This document shows, in pieces, positions 39,614 to 54,600 of a DNA stretch of 64,000 bases. The notes under the pieces were generated by a model. The model was not told the origin of the DNA, ran no database searches, and saw nothing but the letters and a program-made list of their open reading frames with translations. This stretch comes from Saturnia japonica (lineage: Eukaryota; Arthropoda; Insecta; Lepidoptera; Saturniidae). A program made the position numbers and the translations under genes. The first letter of the stretch is position 1, and each line of letters starts with the position of its first letter. The stretch spans positions 10,434,001 through 10,498,000 of the forward strand of contig CM065326.1 in NCBI GenBank assembly GCA_033032175.1, in the 5' to 3' direction.

Positions 39614-42600
39614 TCAATTGTCAATGACGTCCATTTTGAATGTTGTTGGCTTGCGGCAAATAATATGCTTCAACGCGAGCCTACCGTTTCGTTTGTTTAA
39701 AATTTCTTCATCACTACTACTCGAGTCTTCGAAGCGGCCGATCGTACGTCCGCCTTCGCTCTCACTATCAGACTGCAAAATTAAAATTAATAATAAATTA
39801 TGTACACGTGTTAAATAACCTGGAATAAAACTAATTTAAGCAATTGTTATCCCAAATTGTGCATAATAAACACATACATAATGGTAAAAAACCAACACCA
39901 CATTCTTTCTTCATAAAATTACCAGGGGTGTTATGGAACTCCGAAACCGTAGAGCTATCGGATATCCGAAATAAATAATTTTTTAAAATACAGTAAATAT
40001 TTTTCATCTACAAATGGTAAAAAATAGCTATTCTTTTTCTAAATATAATTCTTTAAAAATGTAATAATAACCATAACTGACATTATCTGAAACTATCCGA
40101 TATCTAAAATAATGTCATATCCGTATCCATAACCGATTAAATATTCTTAAGATACCCACATGTAGATCCGAAATCTCATTTCCGTAACATCCCTGATAAT
40201 TATATTTAAGCATTGTTGCCACGCGAACCACGGTGTTTTTAAATACCAGCGTATCAGAACAGTCTTCTTAGCGAAAATAGATTTGCTGCTGTGCAAAGAT
40301 TCCCACACCGGAGCCACATCTATCGGTGAAGACATACACACAGTGGGAAAAAGGCTTTAAATATAAAATATCAGAAAAAACGATTACTTCTCTGCATAAT
40401 TTTCTAATACTATTATGTGAGCAGTTATTGTTTATATAGATAATTGTAATTGGTTTCTCAGAAATGGCTCCAACAATTTGGTGAAACTTTGTATTTAGAC
40501 AATGTTTTACATTCCAAGTTTACCTAGATAGGTGATATTCGTTTTTCTTAAGACACCAAGCGCAGTTCGGTCGCCCATATATGAATAGTTGATATCGTAT
40601 GTACCCGATTATATTAAAAATCCTTATAATATACACATCATATAGTAAAAATATAAACAAAACAACAATAATCAAATTTAGCATGCACCAAAGCTAAAGA
40701 TAAGGCGATAAAGCATTATGCAAACAACATAAGAGTGAACGAGACAAACATTTATTTCTTCGGCCGGCTGCGAGCTATCCCAGTTGGTAAACGCTTGCTT
40801 GGTCTCTCGTCACCGCTGTCCACACTCTAAAGATGGGATTAAAGTTTATACAGATACATGTAACGTCTACGTGAAAAATATTATAGCAAATGATGTAAGG
40901 GTTGCGTTGCTAGATCATAAAATTACAGGGTTAACTACTGTTGGAGCGGCACTTATAATAACTAACACTGTTTTCTGAAATCAACTACTTAGTACATTGG
41001 CATATTAACAGTCGACAATAACTGACAAATTGACAGGCAAATATAACAGTGTTATTTTGATTGTCATTTGTTTATTTACTTTATAACAAATAGAAGACAA
41101 ATAAGGTTTGCCTATGTGGAGAAAAAACATCATTGCAATAAACATAAAACTGAAAAGGTACATATTAAATATGATATTATTTATAAAAGATAATTATGTA
41201 GCTGACAAGTTATGTTATGAAATTTTTGTTAGTAGAAGTATCTCGTAAGATACAGTATGTTTGGAAATGGAACAGTATAAAAAATTCAGATATAAACCCT
41301 AAAATAAAGAGACTGATGACGACTTTAATTAAAATTAAATTGTTAAAGCGTTCAAGCTGTCTTACATCAAAATCGCCGATGGTGAACTTGGTACCGGCCG
41401 CTTCGGCGATGAGTTGCGCAGGCGCCGGTGGAGCGGACTCAGGAGAGACCACCTATGACGTCACGCGAGCACACACACACACACGCACACGAGCGTACAA
41501 TTAGTAGGTTAGTTAGTTATTACATAGCGTTAGGTACAACACATATATTAATACTTTACGTAGGTAGCATATTATGAATATATGAAGATGATCTTTTAAT
41601 GAAATTTACTACTAAATGACTGATACTTGAAGTACCTTATGAATAAATACTCAATTTATTCAACTTGTTAATTTAATTGGTTTTCGGGATACCTGTATTT
41701 AGATTTGATTAATCTATGGTACGGATTTATAAAAAAAAAAAATTAAAGTATTCTCAAATATTTTTTTAATTATAATTTTTACATCATTTCAATTCAAATA
41801 GTTCTTAATATACATACATATAAAAAAACACTTATCAAATATAAACTTGACGGCTTAATGATTATAAACGGTATAAAGTTGTTGCCAAGATTTCCACGTA
41901 ATAATATTGCTTTTAAAAAGTCCGCTTAGAGAATTTTTTATTAAGTATTTTCCATAATAAATAAAATCATTAATTATCAGATCATAACGATACTGGTGTT
42001 GAACTGATATGAATGCTCTCTACTGTTACCTACACTATCCTTGGCTATTTTCTGTTCGTATTAAGTTTTGTATTATATTTAACACGAACTACATCGCGGG
42101 TGGTTGCTAGTCTATAAATATTTTAATGAAACTGATGAAATTAAATGAATTTTGAAAGAATTAAACTTACATCCTGGTCGCTCATCATCTCTTTGGTTGA
42201 GACGGTGGTCTCGATCCTGCGAATGGAACCCTGGTGGATGTCCACGTCGAAGGCCAAACACTGGAAGCGTCTGAGCAACAGCACTACCGGTATTGGCAGT
42301 ACTCCAGCTAGTACCATGGCCACAGCGATGCCGAGTACCCAATTCGGGTACGGAGTTTTGACAACACGACCCTAAGGCACATAAAATGATTATAAAGTTA
42401 AAATGACAAACAAACTAAATTACTAAAATGGAAATTTATTTTCTATCTATATAATTTATATGCTATTATTTCTATAATTTTATTCTCCGGTGTCGCGTCG
42501 TATTTAAATATTGTATAGCCTATGTCAGTCCCACAATCCGGGAGTTGACAAGAGCGCAAACGGTTTGCCCGTAACAATGTGCTACGCCAAATATGATAGT

Positions 42601-45600
42601 ACCAAGCGGGCCTGCACAGCGAGAGTGTAGCGCGGCGCGGCACCCGATCAACCCTCGAACTTGGTACCACGGCGAATACGTACTACGGTAAGCAGTGAGG
42701 TGCAGACCAGTGTACGCAAGCCCAACTCACTACGTGCAACCAACTCTGTTCACACCCGAACCTACCAGGCGTGAAGAGAGCGAAACATCAAAGGTACACA
42801 CGCAGTGAGGTGCCTACACGGAGGCGTGGCGTTAGCGTAGCTTCGGAGAACTAAGTGACGGGTGAAAAATTTCTCGAAGAAACACACGAATACCAAAATC
42901 AAGTCGCAAGTCAACACGAAACGATGGCGTCTATTCCCCTCCTACTCTAACATTGCCTAGTAAAACAGCTTGTGGCGTGGCGCGACGCGTTCATTCTGTT
43001 ATTATTATTATTACAATTACACGTAATTAGCTAATATCTCATAAGATTCTTATTGGAATGTTAAATCAATGTGGAATCACAAACATTACACATAAGTGGC
43101 TTAAAACAAAGATTATCAATGAAATATATGTTCAGTACATGAACACATACATGGAGTACATTTCCATGCTATTTCTATGAAATTACAAGCTATATTACTA
43201 CGTAGTTACTATCTTTTAATACCTACATTTTATTTATATAACAGAAACAGTAAATCAATGATTTTTCAAATATAATTGTTCATTTCTTAAGCCTAGCATC
43301 TTGTACCTACAACTAAATATGAATATTCTACAACTAAATATGAATATTATCTCTTAAAACATCACGCCTAGCCCTATGCGTCGCTAATACTTATCAGCCC
43401 CGGGTATCTACGATTTTTTCGAACCGGGACCAAAAACTTGATAGTTGCGCTTTCCAGTCTTTGAGATAAATTTTTAAAAATCTCACAAATAGAATAATGG
43501 GTGACATTTTTGTGATCGGTTCTTAATTTTTTATTTTTGTGTCTTATATGTGAAAATTTTTTGGAAGGAAAGACTATGTTTTTTCTATAATTTCAGATTG
43601 AACGCTTAGAATGTGGGTAAAAACCAACTGGGCGTTTTAAAAACAAATGAATAATTTATAGACGCTGGATGCTAGGCGCTTTGTGAATCATGTTGTTTTT
43701 TTCAACCATAAACAATAATAAGGAACATGAATTCTGATATGTCACAAAAACTGTATGAAAATTCCAAATAATCACCATTTTAATAGACCACTGAAGATTA
43801 TGCCTAAAGGATGTGTATCAAGTGACCTTAAAACATATATTCTTACCTCAGAGGCGTCCCAGGCGCCGTATGTCGGAGGGTTGATAACCATAAAGACAAG
43901 TGAAGACAACAGAATGCAGGTAACGATGAAGGGTCCTACAAAACGCCATGTCACTTGCCAGTATATACCAGGCCGGTAACCAGTCATCTCGTATATATCG
44001 TTGCTAAACCTGAAAACCATTAAGATATTTATTTAAAAAATCTGAGCATGGATGTGACGGTAACACGGGTATGTATTATATTATGTGAATCCGTGTCCAC
44101 TCGGACGTTTTTTTTATTTTCCCAGCACTCCTTCACTCTATCATTTTATAGTGTTTTAGGGGTGCCATGCCAGTAGATTGCTGTAGAGAAGCCCTTTCCA
44201 ACCGTTTATATGTTCTATATAAAGTTTTTCCACGAGTATAGGCTGATATTGTACTAAATTTTCTTAGTTTTCACCTTTCACAACATATATATTCACAATT
44301 ACTATTCTATACTAACGTTTTGTAAATGCCATTCATAAATTTTGTCAAGAGCTGTCGATTGAAACTAAAATGTGTGTCATAGTATCTCCGAGGCAGAGAC
44401 TCGACTCCACTTATGAGGCTTTCTAGGATTAACGTATTACCATCTTAGGGGGCGTTCAAGTATTAAGTAAGTAAACTTTCAATGATTTCGTTTAGCCAAA
44501 CGTAAGCAAAAATGAGAAAACTGTGAACTCCCGGTCCTCCGAATGATACGAGGAAACAATGTTTTCCAAACTTTTATAAAATAAATGAAGTAATATTATT
44601 TGTTTCATGCCGCTCCCGTACGCCGGGATTTTTTTTTTTTTTTATTATTTAAGACATCTCTATGCTTAGTAGAGTAGACAAATATGGTTTATCATTAGTA
44701 AGAAATATTAAAAGAAATTTGGTAAGTATGCCATAAACCATAATAAAATAGTAAAGTATTAATTTAATTTCAATTATAACATCATAATTATAGATATTAT
44801 ATTATAAATTATAAGATTTATTTCATATTTTCCCCGCTCTTTTTGTCAGCAAAAGTAAGAAAAAATTTAACCCAAAGCTTGCTTACGTAATACTGGAAGG
44901 CCCCTTTCGGCCACAAGGTATGGTTTGATTAAAACTTACTTTTCGTGTCCATAAACATAAATTATAAGATTTATTTCATATTTTCCCCGCTCTTTTTGTC
45001 AGCAAAAGTAAAAAAAAAATTAACCCAAAGTTTGCTTACGTAATACTGGAACGCCCCTTTCGGCCACAAGGTATGGTTCGATTAAAACTTACTTTTCGTG
45101 TCCATAAACATAAATTATAAGATTTATTTCATATTTTCCACGCTCTTTTTGTCAGCAAAAGTAAAAAAAAATTTAACCCAAAGCTTGCTTACGTAATACT
45201 GGAACGACCCTTTCGGCCACAAGGTATGGTTTGATTAAAACTTACTTCGTGTCCATAAACATAAATTATAAGATTTATTTCATATTTTCCCCGCTCTTTT
45301 TGTCAGCAAAAGTAAAAAAAATTTTAACCCAAAGTTTGCTTACGTAATACTGGAACGCCCCTTTCGGCCACAAGGTATGGTTTGATTAAAACTTACTTCT
45401 CGTGTCCATAAACATAAATTATAAGATTTATTTCATATTTTCCCCGCTCTTTTTGTCAGCAAAAGTAAAAAAAAATTTAACCCAAAGCTTGCTTACGTAA
45501 TACTGGAACGCCCCTTTCGGCTACAAGATATGGTTTGATTAAAACTTACTTTTCGTGTCCATAAACATAAATTATAAGATTTATTTCATATTTTCCCCGC

Positions 45601-48600
45601 TCTTTTTGTCAGCAAAAGTAAAAAAACATTTAACCCAAAGCTTGCTTACGTAATACTGGAACGCCCCTTTCGGCCACAAGGTATGATTTGATTAAAACTT
45701 ACTTCTCGTGTCCATAAACATAAATAACGGCGACCATTTCGAGCAAGGCGACGACCACGAGACCTATGGTCCCGGCGAACGAGTCGAACATCTTCAGCCA
45801 GTACTCTCCAGCGCCCGTCGTGAAGATGAGACCCACCAGAAAGCAGAAACCGCACACCACACCTGAACAAACGTACACGAAACTATTCTTATTTCTTTTT
45901 AGTACGCTCTTACTGTAGATCCACTTATATTTAAGTGTTTTCTTCTAATAATATTAGCTGACTCGTGTGAATATTTTGCACATTATAGTACGTAAACAAC
46001 ACAAATATTATTCATATCTCGCTGCGGCATTGAGCGAGCCTCCTCTAGTAATATTTAAAAATAGATACACTGACAATGTCTTTAAATTGTTCTTTAAAAA
46101 TAGCAATACTAGATATATTATTTTCCAGCTATAGTGTTATACCGGATCCACACGTTTACTATTTGCCACAAACTTCAAACCTCTACAAACACTTGGTTAA
46201 AATAGGCATCAGTTGACATCAGTTTAACACGTTTGAGAGTATGCTACTGTATTTTGAATAAGCAAGCATGACAGACGTCGACCTTTTGTCGGTTATAACA
46301 TTTTTAGTAACCTATTTTTCACTTAAAAAGAAGCAAAATTAAACGAGAAAAAATAACAGGATACGGAAAATTCGGCAACGAAAATAGTTAAAAATTCACT
46401 TTTTTTCTGACTGACTATATTATATACTGTTAGCCTTATGGGCCCTATCCACAAGTCCGGTGAAGTTGTAAAAGCTGCAGCGGCTTTAGGGACCCTCAGG
46501 CTAACAGTGTAGTCAGTTCTAAAAAAAAAAAAGGGCCCTATCCAAAAACAGAGTCGCTGATGGCTTTTACAGCTTCACCGGATATAAAAAAAATCATAAA
46601 ACCGGACTAGTTTTATATCGATTATTTACTTTGTGCAAATGACACTAACTATGCACAAACGTAAGGAAGCATTGCAAGCGTTTGCCACTAGCTCCTTTGA
46701 TTTGTTCATCAAACAACGACTTAGCTCGGGTCGGTGGCAAGCAAAGCCAAACCTTTATAAGCCAAGCCAAACTGTTTACGTGCCCTACCCGCAAGTTTGC
46801 ATTTGTTAATGTTTGCCGAGGTTTAGCAGGCGTGTGGATCAGACTTAAAGCCTGTAGGTGTGCACCAACAGCTAAACTTGAAAGCCAGTTCTCATCTAGG
46901 CTTAGCAAGTTAGCATCTAGGTCCACATTGTCGCGTAACATTTGCTGAGATTGCGGGCAACCGCAAAAGTATTAAAAAATTAATTAAAAGTTATATTCAC
47001 CCGTGATAACAGGCTTGCTTAAACGCTTAAAGAAGTCAATATCGAAGATTGTGCAGAGCATTCCTTCCATGATTCCGATCTGGCTGCCCAGCCCCAAAGA
47101 TAGCAGCATAAGAAAGAAGATGATGGACCAGAACGGCGCCGGGGTAAGCTTTAGAATCGCCTGCGTGAACACTATGAAAGCTAAACCGGTTCCTTCTGCG
47201 GCCTGGAAAATATAACTTCTTATATAAGTTATCTCAGAGAGAGGGAGTGAGAAGAAGAAATGTAGGTAACCTAATATATTAATTGAACGAATCGAATAAA
47301 ATAGATGGTTTAATAAGAAACCCTTGCATTTACAAGGTTACAGATAACGACAAAAATATCTTCACATCACTGAAATTTTTAAGTTATAATTAATAAGTTC
47401 AGATTTTCAGATAAAATTCCAAAGAGGCACGGGTTAGTAATAAGATGAAAACTTGAAAGTTTTAACATTTTTCTTTTGTTTATTTGTAACCTGTGGGAAG
47501 ATTAAAATTGAAAAAACATTCAAAATAAGGAATTCCATATTAATATTTCTAATTTGTTGATTATTCGTACCTCTTCAAGTTGACGGCTCATGGTGCATCC
47601 GGTCAGGTTGAGCGCTTTTATAATAGTTCCGTTTAGTTTAGGGAACTCTTCTTTGTAGTAATCATGCGTTGAATTTAGACCGAAATTCCCCACGTGATGT
47701 AGGGCGAGTATTTTGATTTCTCTGAAACAGTTTTATTGATTATATTAATGTCTGTATGTATGTATATTTATCTATCTTTACCAATATAAAAAAGAGGAAA
47801 GATTTGATTTTTCGTTTCTAATGGATAAATTCAAAAACTACTGAACCGACTATAAAAATTCTTTCACCAATATAAAGCTACAGTATCAGCGAGTAACATA
47901 GGATATATTATAACTTTAAAAAATAATTTATTCTTCATGAAAATGTCGATAGTTATAAAAAGTTATACAAAGTAGACACAGCATTTTAATACACTGTAAC
48001 TCACAGGTAGTCGGTCGGTGTGGTATTAATATCATAGCAACTAAGTTACTTTTTGTCTCAGTTCAGCAAATCCCAATATTTGGCATGTCGCTATCATACT
48101 GGGAAATTGAATATTATATTTAGAAATAGCTAACCCAATAAATACTCTTAGATACATTCTCTAAAATAATTGTATGGAAGGACTTACTTAAAAAAATTTC
48201 CTGCAAAATCATTATTATTGTTTATTATTATTACCTTTTTTAAATAATAATAAAATAATTGATAGCAACAGCGAAATGCATGTTTTAATGTTATGTTAAC
48301 ATTTGTACGTAACAATTTACGTCCTATGTGTGATATATGTTAGTGACGGTATTCGTAAATAATGTTATATGTAGATATACCGCTCTTTGCAATAAATCAG
48401 TTCCGCATACATTGTGTTTCTGTTAGCACCCGAATTTACATTGGCGACGAATTGTGGTTATTTAACGATGCCCTTCGGAAAACTACACGAATTCGACCTC
48501 CAGGGAGGTGTACAGAGGTCAGCATATATAAGATTAGTGAAACAGTTCGTTTTATTAAACGATATAAAAAGTGAGTTACACGTGGCTACATTGCTGACGC

Positions 48601-51600
48601 ACGTAGGTGCACCGACATACCAACTGATGTGCGACCTATGTGCTCCACTTTATCCTGAAGATAAACAATTCGAAGAGCTCGTAAAATTGGTAACCGGTCA
48701 CTTAGAACCCAAACGATCGGAGATTGCAGAGAGACACACCTTTCGTCAACGGTGGCAAGCGGAGGGCTAATCGATTAATATGTTTTTGCAGAGTCATAAT
48801 AAGCACCTCGCAGTACATTGCAATTTTGGCGCGACTCTCGAAGTTAATATTCGCGATCAATTCGTGTCTGGACTGCGGTGTGAGAACATGCGATAGCGTC
48901 TTTTTGCGGAACCAACGTTGGACTACAAGAAGGCAGTGGAGCTGGCGCTCGCGCTGGAGGCGGCTGAGCGGCATGCGGGCGAGGCCGCAGCCGGGGTCGC
49001 GCTGTTGGCGAGCGGAACCGCGCAGGGCAAGCACGCGGCTGGGCTACATCGCGTGGCGCTGCGGTAAGGTAGCGCACGCGCCAAACAAGTGCAACACGGG
49101 CAGTAAAATATTGGCCGTAAGTAAGTCATTTTACGATAAACATTTTTCATATTTACGTATAATTCATGAAAACAAGTTTCGTTACTATATCGGTCAAGAG
49201 ATTAACTCTTTGGGTTATATTAATGTGCACGTTTAGTACGGCAACGCTGCACCGGTTGTTCAGCCGTTGTTTATTATTGAAAGCGGCGGACCGACGCTAC
49301 TTGGTCGCCGCTGGCTTCGTAAATTACATTTAAAATCAATTTATATCATTTATCTAAAGACGATAATTCTATTATCTCACAACTTAAATCTGAATTCGCG
49401 GACGTATTTATGTCAGGATTAGGCACCTGTAAAAGTAATAGTATTAAATTATATTTAAAAGACGAGACGCCGATATTTTGTAAAGCCCGCCCGCTCCCTT
49501 CACGCGCTCCGTGCGCTAGTCGAACGTGAACTTGAAAGATTAGAGCGTGAACAAGTGATTTATAAAGATGAGCAATCGGACTACGGAACACCTCGGACTA
49601 CGGAACACCTATTGTTCCGGTTATTAAGCGGGATGGTACAATTAGAATATGTGGGGACTACAAAATTACCCTTAATAAAGTTTTAAAAGATTTTCATTGT
49701 CCTTTACCAAGGATCGAGCAACTGTTCGCAGCACTGAGCGCGGGTGAGCAGTATAGTAAAATAGACCTTAAAAATGCTTATTTACAATGTGTACTTGATG
49801 AAGGTTCACAGCATTTAACCGCGATTACAACGCAAATCGACACGTTTGTGTATCGCAGGGCACCTTTCGGATTAAAATGTTTACCCAAATGTTTCAAAAA
49901 TTAATTAAAGATGTGTTAAGTGGCTTAGTCGGTAAGGGGGTTGTATGTTTCTTAGACGATATTTGCGTGACTGTTCGATCGCGATCAGAACACATGTCTA
50001 ATTTAAGAGCTGTTTTGTCCCGACTTCAGGCTGCGGGTTTAAGACTTAAATTTGAAAAGTTTAACGTAAAGTAGACGCGATTAGTAAGGCCCCAGTACCA
50101 CAGAACACATCGCAGTTACGAGTCGTATTAGGGTTAATTAATTACTATGCGCGGTTTGTTTCTAATATGAGCACAACGCTGCAACCACTTTACGGATTGC
50201 TCAAAAAGGGGAGTAAATGGCAATGGACTAAAGAATGCGATGTGGCTATTAAAGATATACTTAGGCGTGAACCGGTGTTAACACACTATAATGCTTCCTT
50301 GCCTCTTGTATTAGCTATAGATAGCAGCTCGTATGGGCTGGGTGCCGTGTTATCACATGCGTATCCGGACGGCTCAGAGCGCGTAGTTTGTTGCGCTTCA
50401 CGCACGCTCACTGATACTGAGCGCCGTTACAGTCAGGTCGATAAAGAAGCACTCGCGATTGTATACGGAGTGACACGCCATCATCAATACCTTTATGGAC
50501 GTCATTTCACTCTCAAAACAGACCACCAGGCTTTAAGTTAAATTATCCGATTATAATCTTGATATTAAGTTTGTACCTTCAGATTGCAATAGTAATGCGG
50601 ATGCGTTATCTCGACTCCCAGTTAAGACAAAAAGGGAATCAGAAATAAAGAATGATGCGGCATATTTACATTTTGTGGAAGATACGTTTCCTTTAAGCCA
50701 CAAGGACGTGGCTAACGAAACGAAAAAAGACTTAGTACTGCGCCAAATATTTGGATACATCATGAGTGGTTGGCCAGATAATGTAGAACTGGAATACGAA
50801 AAACCGTTTTTTTCATAGAAAAGAAAGTCTACATATTGACCATGGGTGTATTATTTGGGGTTACAGGATTGTTATACCGGGTGCGTTACGTGCACACATT
50901 TTAGACGAATTACACGCGGGACATCAAGGTATAGTACGTATGAAGCAAATTGCACGTAATTACGTGTGGTGGCCTAACATAGATAAAGACATCGAAGTAC
51001 GTGCCTGAGCTTGCATGCCTTGTGCTACGTACAAGATGCGCCAGCGCGAGCCGCGCCGGTTCTGTATGTATGGCCAACAGAGCCATGGAGTAGACTCCAC
51101 ATAGATTTTTTACAATTTAATGGTATTTACTACTTCCTTGTTATTGATTCCCATTCAAAATGGATTGAAGTATTTGTTATGAAAACCGGAACTACAGCTT
51201 CTTTAGTTATTGCTAAGCTCAGAGAATGTTTTGCTAGATTTGGTCTGCCTAAACAGATCGTCATTGATGGTGGGCCGCCATTCACTTCCGAATAATTTGA
51301 ATTATTTCTTCGTCGAAATGGAGTTAAGCATATTGTCACGCCTCCTTACCATCCAGCTAGCAATGGCGCCGCTGATAACACCGTAAAGACTGTAAAAAAA
51401 AAACCATAAAGAAAGCGAAACTTCAAGGTCAGAATATTGAAAGAGCATTAAGTAAATTTCTTATACAATATCGTAATACTGAACATGCCACCACTCAAAA
51501 AGCACCATCTATGACAATGTTGGGTAGGACGTTACGCACTCGTCTGTAGGGGGACCACGTATTTATTCGAAAATTTTCAAAGGGTTCCTGTAAAAAGTGG

Positions 51601-54600
51601 AAACCGGAAATGGTAATGGAACGTACAGGAGCTGTAAGGTTCAGGATTCTGACAACGTAATATCTACGAAACATATGGATCAAGTTGTGTCACAGCACAG
51701 AAAACACAGTTTATCGGCGACTATTACTACTGTGATTCGATAGCTGTTTTAAATTTGAAATTAATATGGCATGTGCACGGTTCCACTCACCTTGGGCTGT
51801 CGCAACTCGGATCTTGTGTCCCGGGACGTGGCTTCGCTCCAGAGATGGGTTTTTTCCACACACAACACAATTTTATAATAATTTTTAGTGTTTTAGAATA
51901 TTAGCGTGCGCGAGCGATTCAGTTGTCATAACGGCTTCTAACAACTCCCAGATGGCGCTAGGCGCGTCACATACCCGAGTGAGCCCGTGTTGCCATTTAT
52001 GAAAACCTAACATTTCCCCCCACCGAAATCCGCAAGGATTTCCCAGTTATCATACCAAAGTTGACTTGATAAAACCTTGATTTGTGTGAGAGTAAATGAG
52101 GTTAAATAGAAATAATAAAAATGTATGTACGTTAGTTTGATATAGTGGACTGTATAATCATAAAAATCGAATACATATTATAGTAATTTGAATATAGACA
52201 TAAATAACGGGTTTGCATAATATTGTTATATTATAAAGAAAAAAAAACTATACTTTTACTTAGTTCTGCTCCAACTGCAGAGCACTCACTTTGGAAACGG
52301 GACGAGTAAATTCGTTTCCATTTGAATTTCCTAAAGAAACAACACGGACAACGCCATAAGGCCCATAATGTAGTTTTGATATTTTAGCTAACGCCCACTT
52401 GAAAGATGGAGCATCATTATTAATCAATACAAGATCGTTTAGTTTGAGGTATTGACATTTGGTAAACCATTTTTGACGTTTTTGTAAAGTGTGTAAGTAA
52501 TCTTGTTTCCAAAGTTTCCAAAATTGTTGTGACATTTGTTGGACCAACCACCAAATATTCAACTTGGAAGTAGAGATAACATGTAAATCATTTTGCGGTA
52601 CCGATAAAAAGTCCCTACCTATGAGGAAATGAGCGGTTATTAGAACCTCAAACTCGTTTGGAAAGCTGAGTAAAGAACATAAGAGTCTTGAATAGATTAC
52701 AGCTTCAACGTGAGTAGAACGGTTACATACTTCCTGAAATGATAGAGACTTGATATCTATAGTAATGTAATGTAAATGTAATGTCGTAAGCAGCAGCGAG
52801 TGCTTTACTTCAAACATTTATACTCCAATGGGTAAGGCGGCCTCCTACCTTGAGAAAACAGTTGGAATTTATGAAGAGGTTCAGCTTTCGCAAGGATTTA
52901 TTGCAGCTAATATTATTAAATAAAATTGTTCACTTGAAAAATTATGTATTTGAACGGATTTAACTATAATATCATGAGCCTTCCTAATAAAGGCTCAAAG
53001 AGGCTTACGTTTTCGAACAGTTACTTTACGACTATGGGTGAACTGCAACCATCGGACAATGATATTTATAAGTTTGTAGAAGTTAAAATATTTTTCTGCC
53101 AACCTGTAAACTCTTTTTGTTTGGCTAATCTCGTTGTACACAAGAATTATCCGAGGACATTTGAATTCAGGTGGCTTACTGTCTATAAAATTCAGCTATG
53201 GTTTTAATCGGCCAATGGGGCTAATTGAGATTTAGCCACTGAGGTTCGATAAACAATTCTTGATTATTTGACGTCTTGCTAAGAGCATTAATTAGCACTT
53301 GATGAGTAGTCGTGGCTCTTGTCTGTTTGGTAATGCAGAAATGTGGAATGATGTATTTCGAATTCACGTTCTGGCCATCACCAATGCAAGTCATATGTCC
53401 GAGCTCCTTATATTCACGCATGAATTTATGACATTGGGTTTTAAGGTCAGACTACTTTTCTAATTTCGACTTGTAAGTTGAGAAGTCGACGAGTTGCCAT
53501 TTGACCCGTGTCGCTGAGTTGAACTCATGGTCAAATTGGATTTTTAACAACATATCTACATGTATTGTCACGTTTATGTTCTTTTGTAAATAAGTACTCT
53601 ACGAGTTCATCGTCTGGGTTACGCAGTGCTTCAATTGGTATATTTTCAATTTCCCAAACGGAATTCACCGCCTGGTCCAGGTTTCTGGTAAACGCACAGA
53701 AAGTTCTATCAAGAACAACATTTGCCGCAGTTAAAGACCAATCTTTCCTTAAGTAGGTAGGGAGCCCGTGTTGCCATTTATGAAAACCCAACAACTACTG
53801 ATACTGAAAATGATAATAACACGTTGCCGGTACAGCCTCCAGATACAACGGACAAGTTAATATCACCCAATAAAGAATCAATGCAGCATGATACAGATAA
53901 CCCACTACCATTGCCATCTGCTCCACCACCTGTAGACAGTCCTAAACCTAGATATAATTTTCGTCCCCGCAAAAACAGAAAGTAAATGAGATACAGGTAT
54001 ATATTTGAAAGGGGAAACACTTTGTTTCAACTTTTGGTTTGTTGGTTTTTTTTTTCTTTTAGATATTTTATTTTATTTTGTGTATAGGTATGTAGATAAA
54101 TCGTTTTTGGTTTGCGTCAATCAAAGCTTCATGAGCGATACTTTTGGTAATAATTCTCGTATTGATGTATCATATCATGACGATCATGTATCTACTTGTC
54201 TAGATAATTTCTATATATAATATACCAACATATTATGTTGTCAAAATAAATGGTAGCTATGAATGTGTATTGTTTGTTCTCTTTGCCCTCGAGGGAAAGG
54301 GTTGGATGTTTAACTATTAATTGTACCTCTATATAAGTTCAACATAATTTAAGGGAAGGAAATTGTGATATATGTTAGTGACAGTATTCGTAAATGTATC
54401 GTTTGTCTGTTTGTAGTAAAGGTGTTGCGGATGTTCGAATACGCATCCGAAAATGCGGAATATTCGCATTCATTTGGACATCTACATCTGCATTCGCATC
54501 CGCGTAAATCGATACGGAGCTTTTAAGGATGCGAATTTATAAGTGCAAGGCGCAAGCGAGTAACGACATGTAAAGAAAGTGGTTGGGGCCAGTGTGCCGC

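Larger units (their letters stand above)
48329..54395 (+). mobile_element. Degenerate Ty3/gypsy LTR retrotransposon, split by a BEL/Pao insertion
   Basis: The 5' LTR is 48329-48440 (112 bp, starting tgtgatatatg and ending taca). A 32-bp remnant of the 3' LTR is at 54364-54395, preceded by a purine tract (aagggaaggaaa). Gag begins near 48468 ([11 protein letters not shown]) and reaches a CX4HX4C zinc knuckle near 49060. Pol on the plus strand: protease/RT region from about 49440, RT box FLDD near 49950, RNase H at 50167-50541 ([21 protein letters not shown]), integrase zinc region and core about 50880-51700 (VIDSHSKW, then DGGPPFTS with the usual N replaced by G). The C-terminal end resumes after the BEL insertion (53799-53984, ending RPRKNRK). 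Multiple stops and shifts show it is dead. No envelope-like gene is seen. Confidence 0.88.

Noticed and set aside
40745..40835. Possible tRNA-like head ('ctatcccagttggtaaacgc')
   Set aside because: Resembles an A box, but no convincing B box at the right distance; at most a decayed SINE, too weak to list.
44805..45725. Mutually exclusive exon cluster
   Set aside because: The repeated units copy only the last ~22 bases of the exon and its donor; no acceptor or full exon is duplicated.
45646..45870. 74-codon minus-strand ORF over an SLC6 exon
   Set aside because: It is the wrong frame; the frame one step away encodes the TM9-10 region with proper splice sites.
46645..46948. 98- and 88-codon ORFs on opposite strands
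   Set aside because: Both overlie SINE-related repeat sequence and have no recognised product.
48329..54395. Endogenous retrovirus with envelope gene
   Set aside because: No envelope-like ORF is visible; the sequence between integrase and 3' LTR is explained by the BEL insertion and the pol C-terminus.
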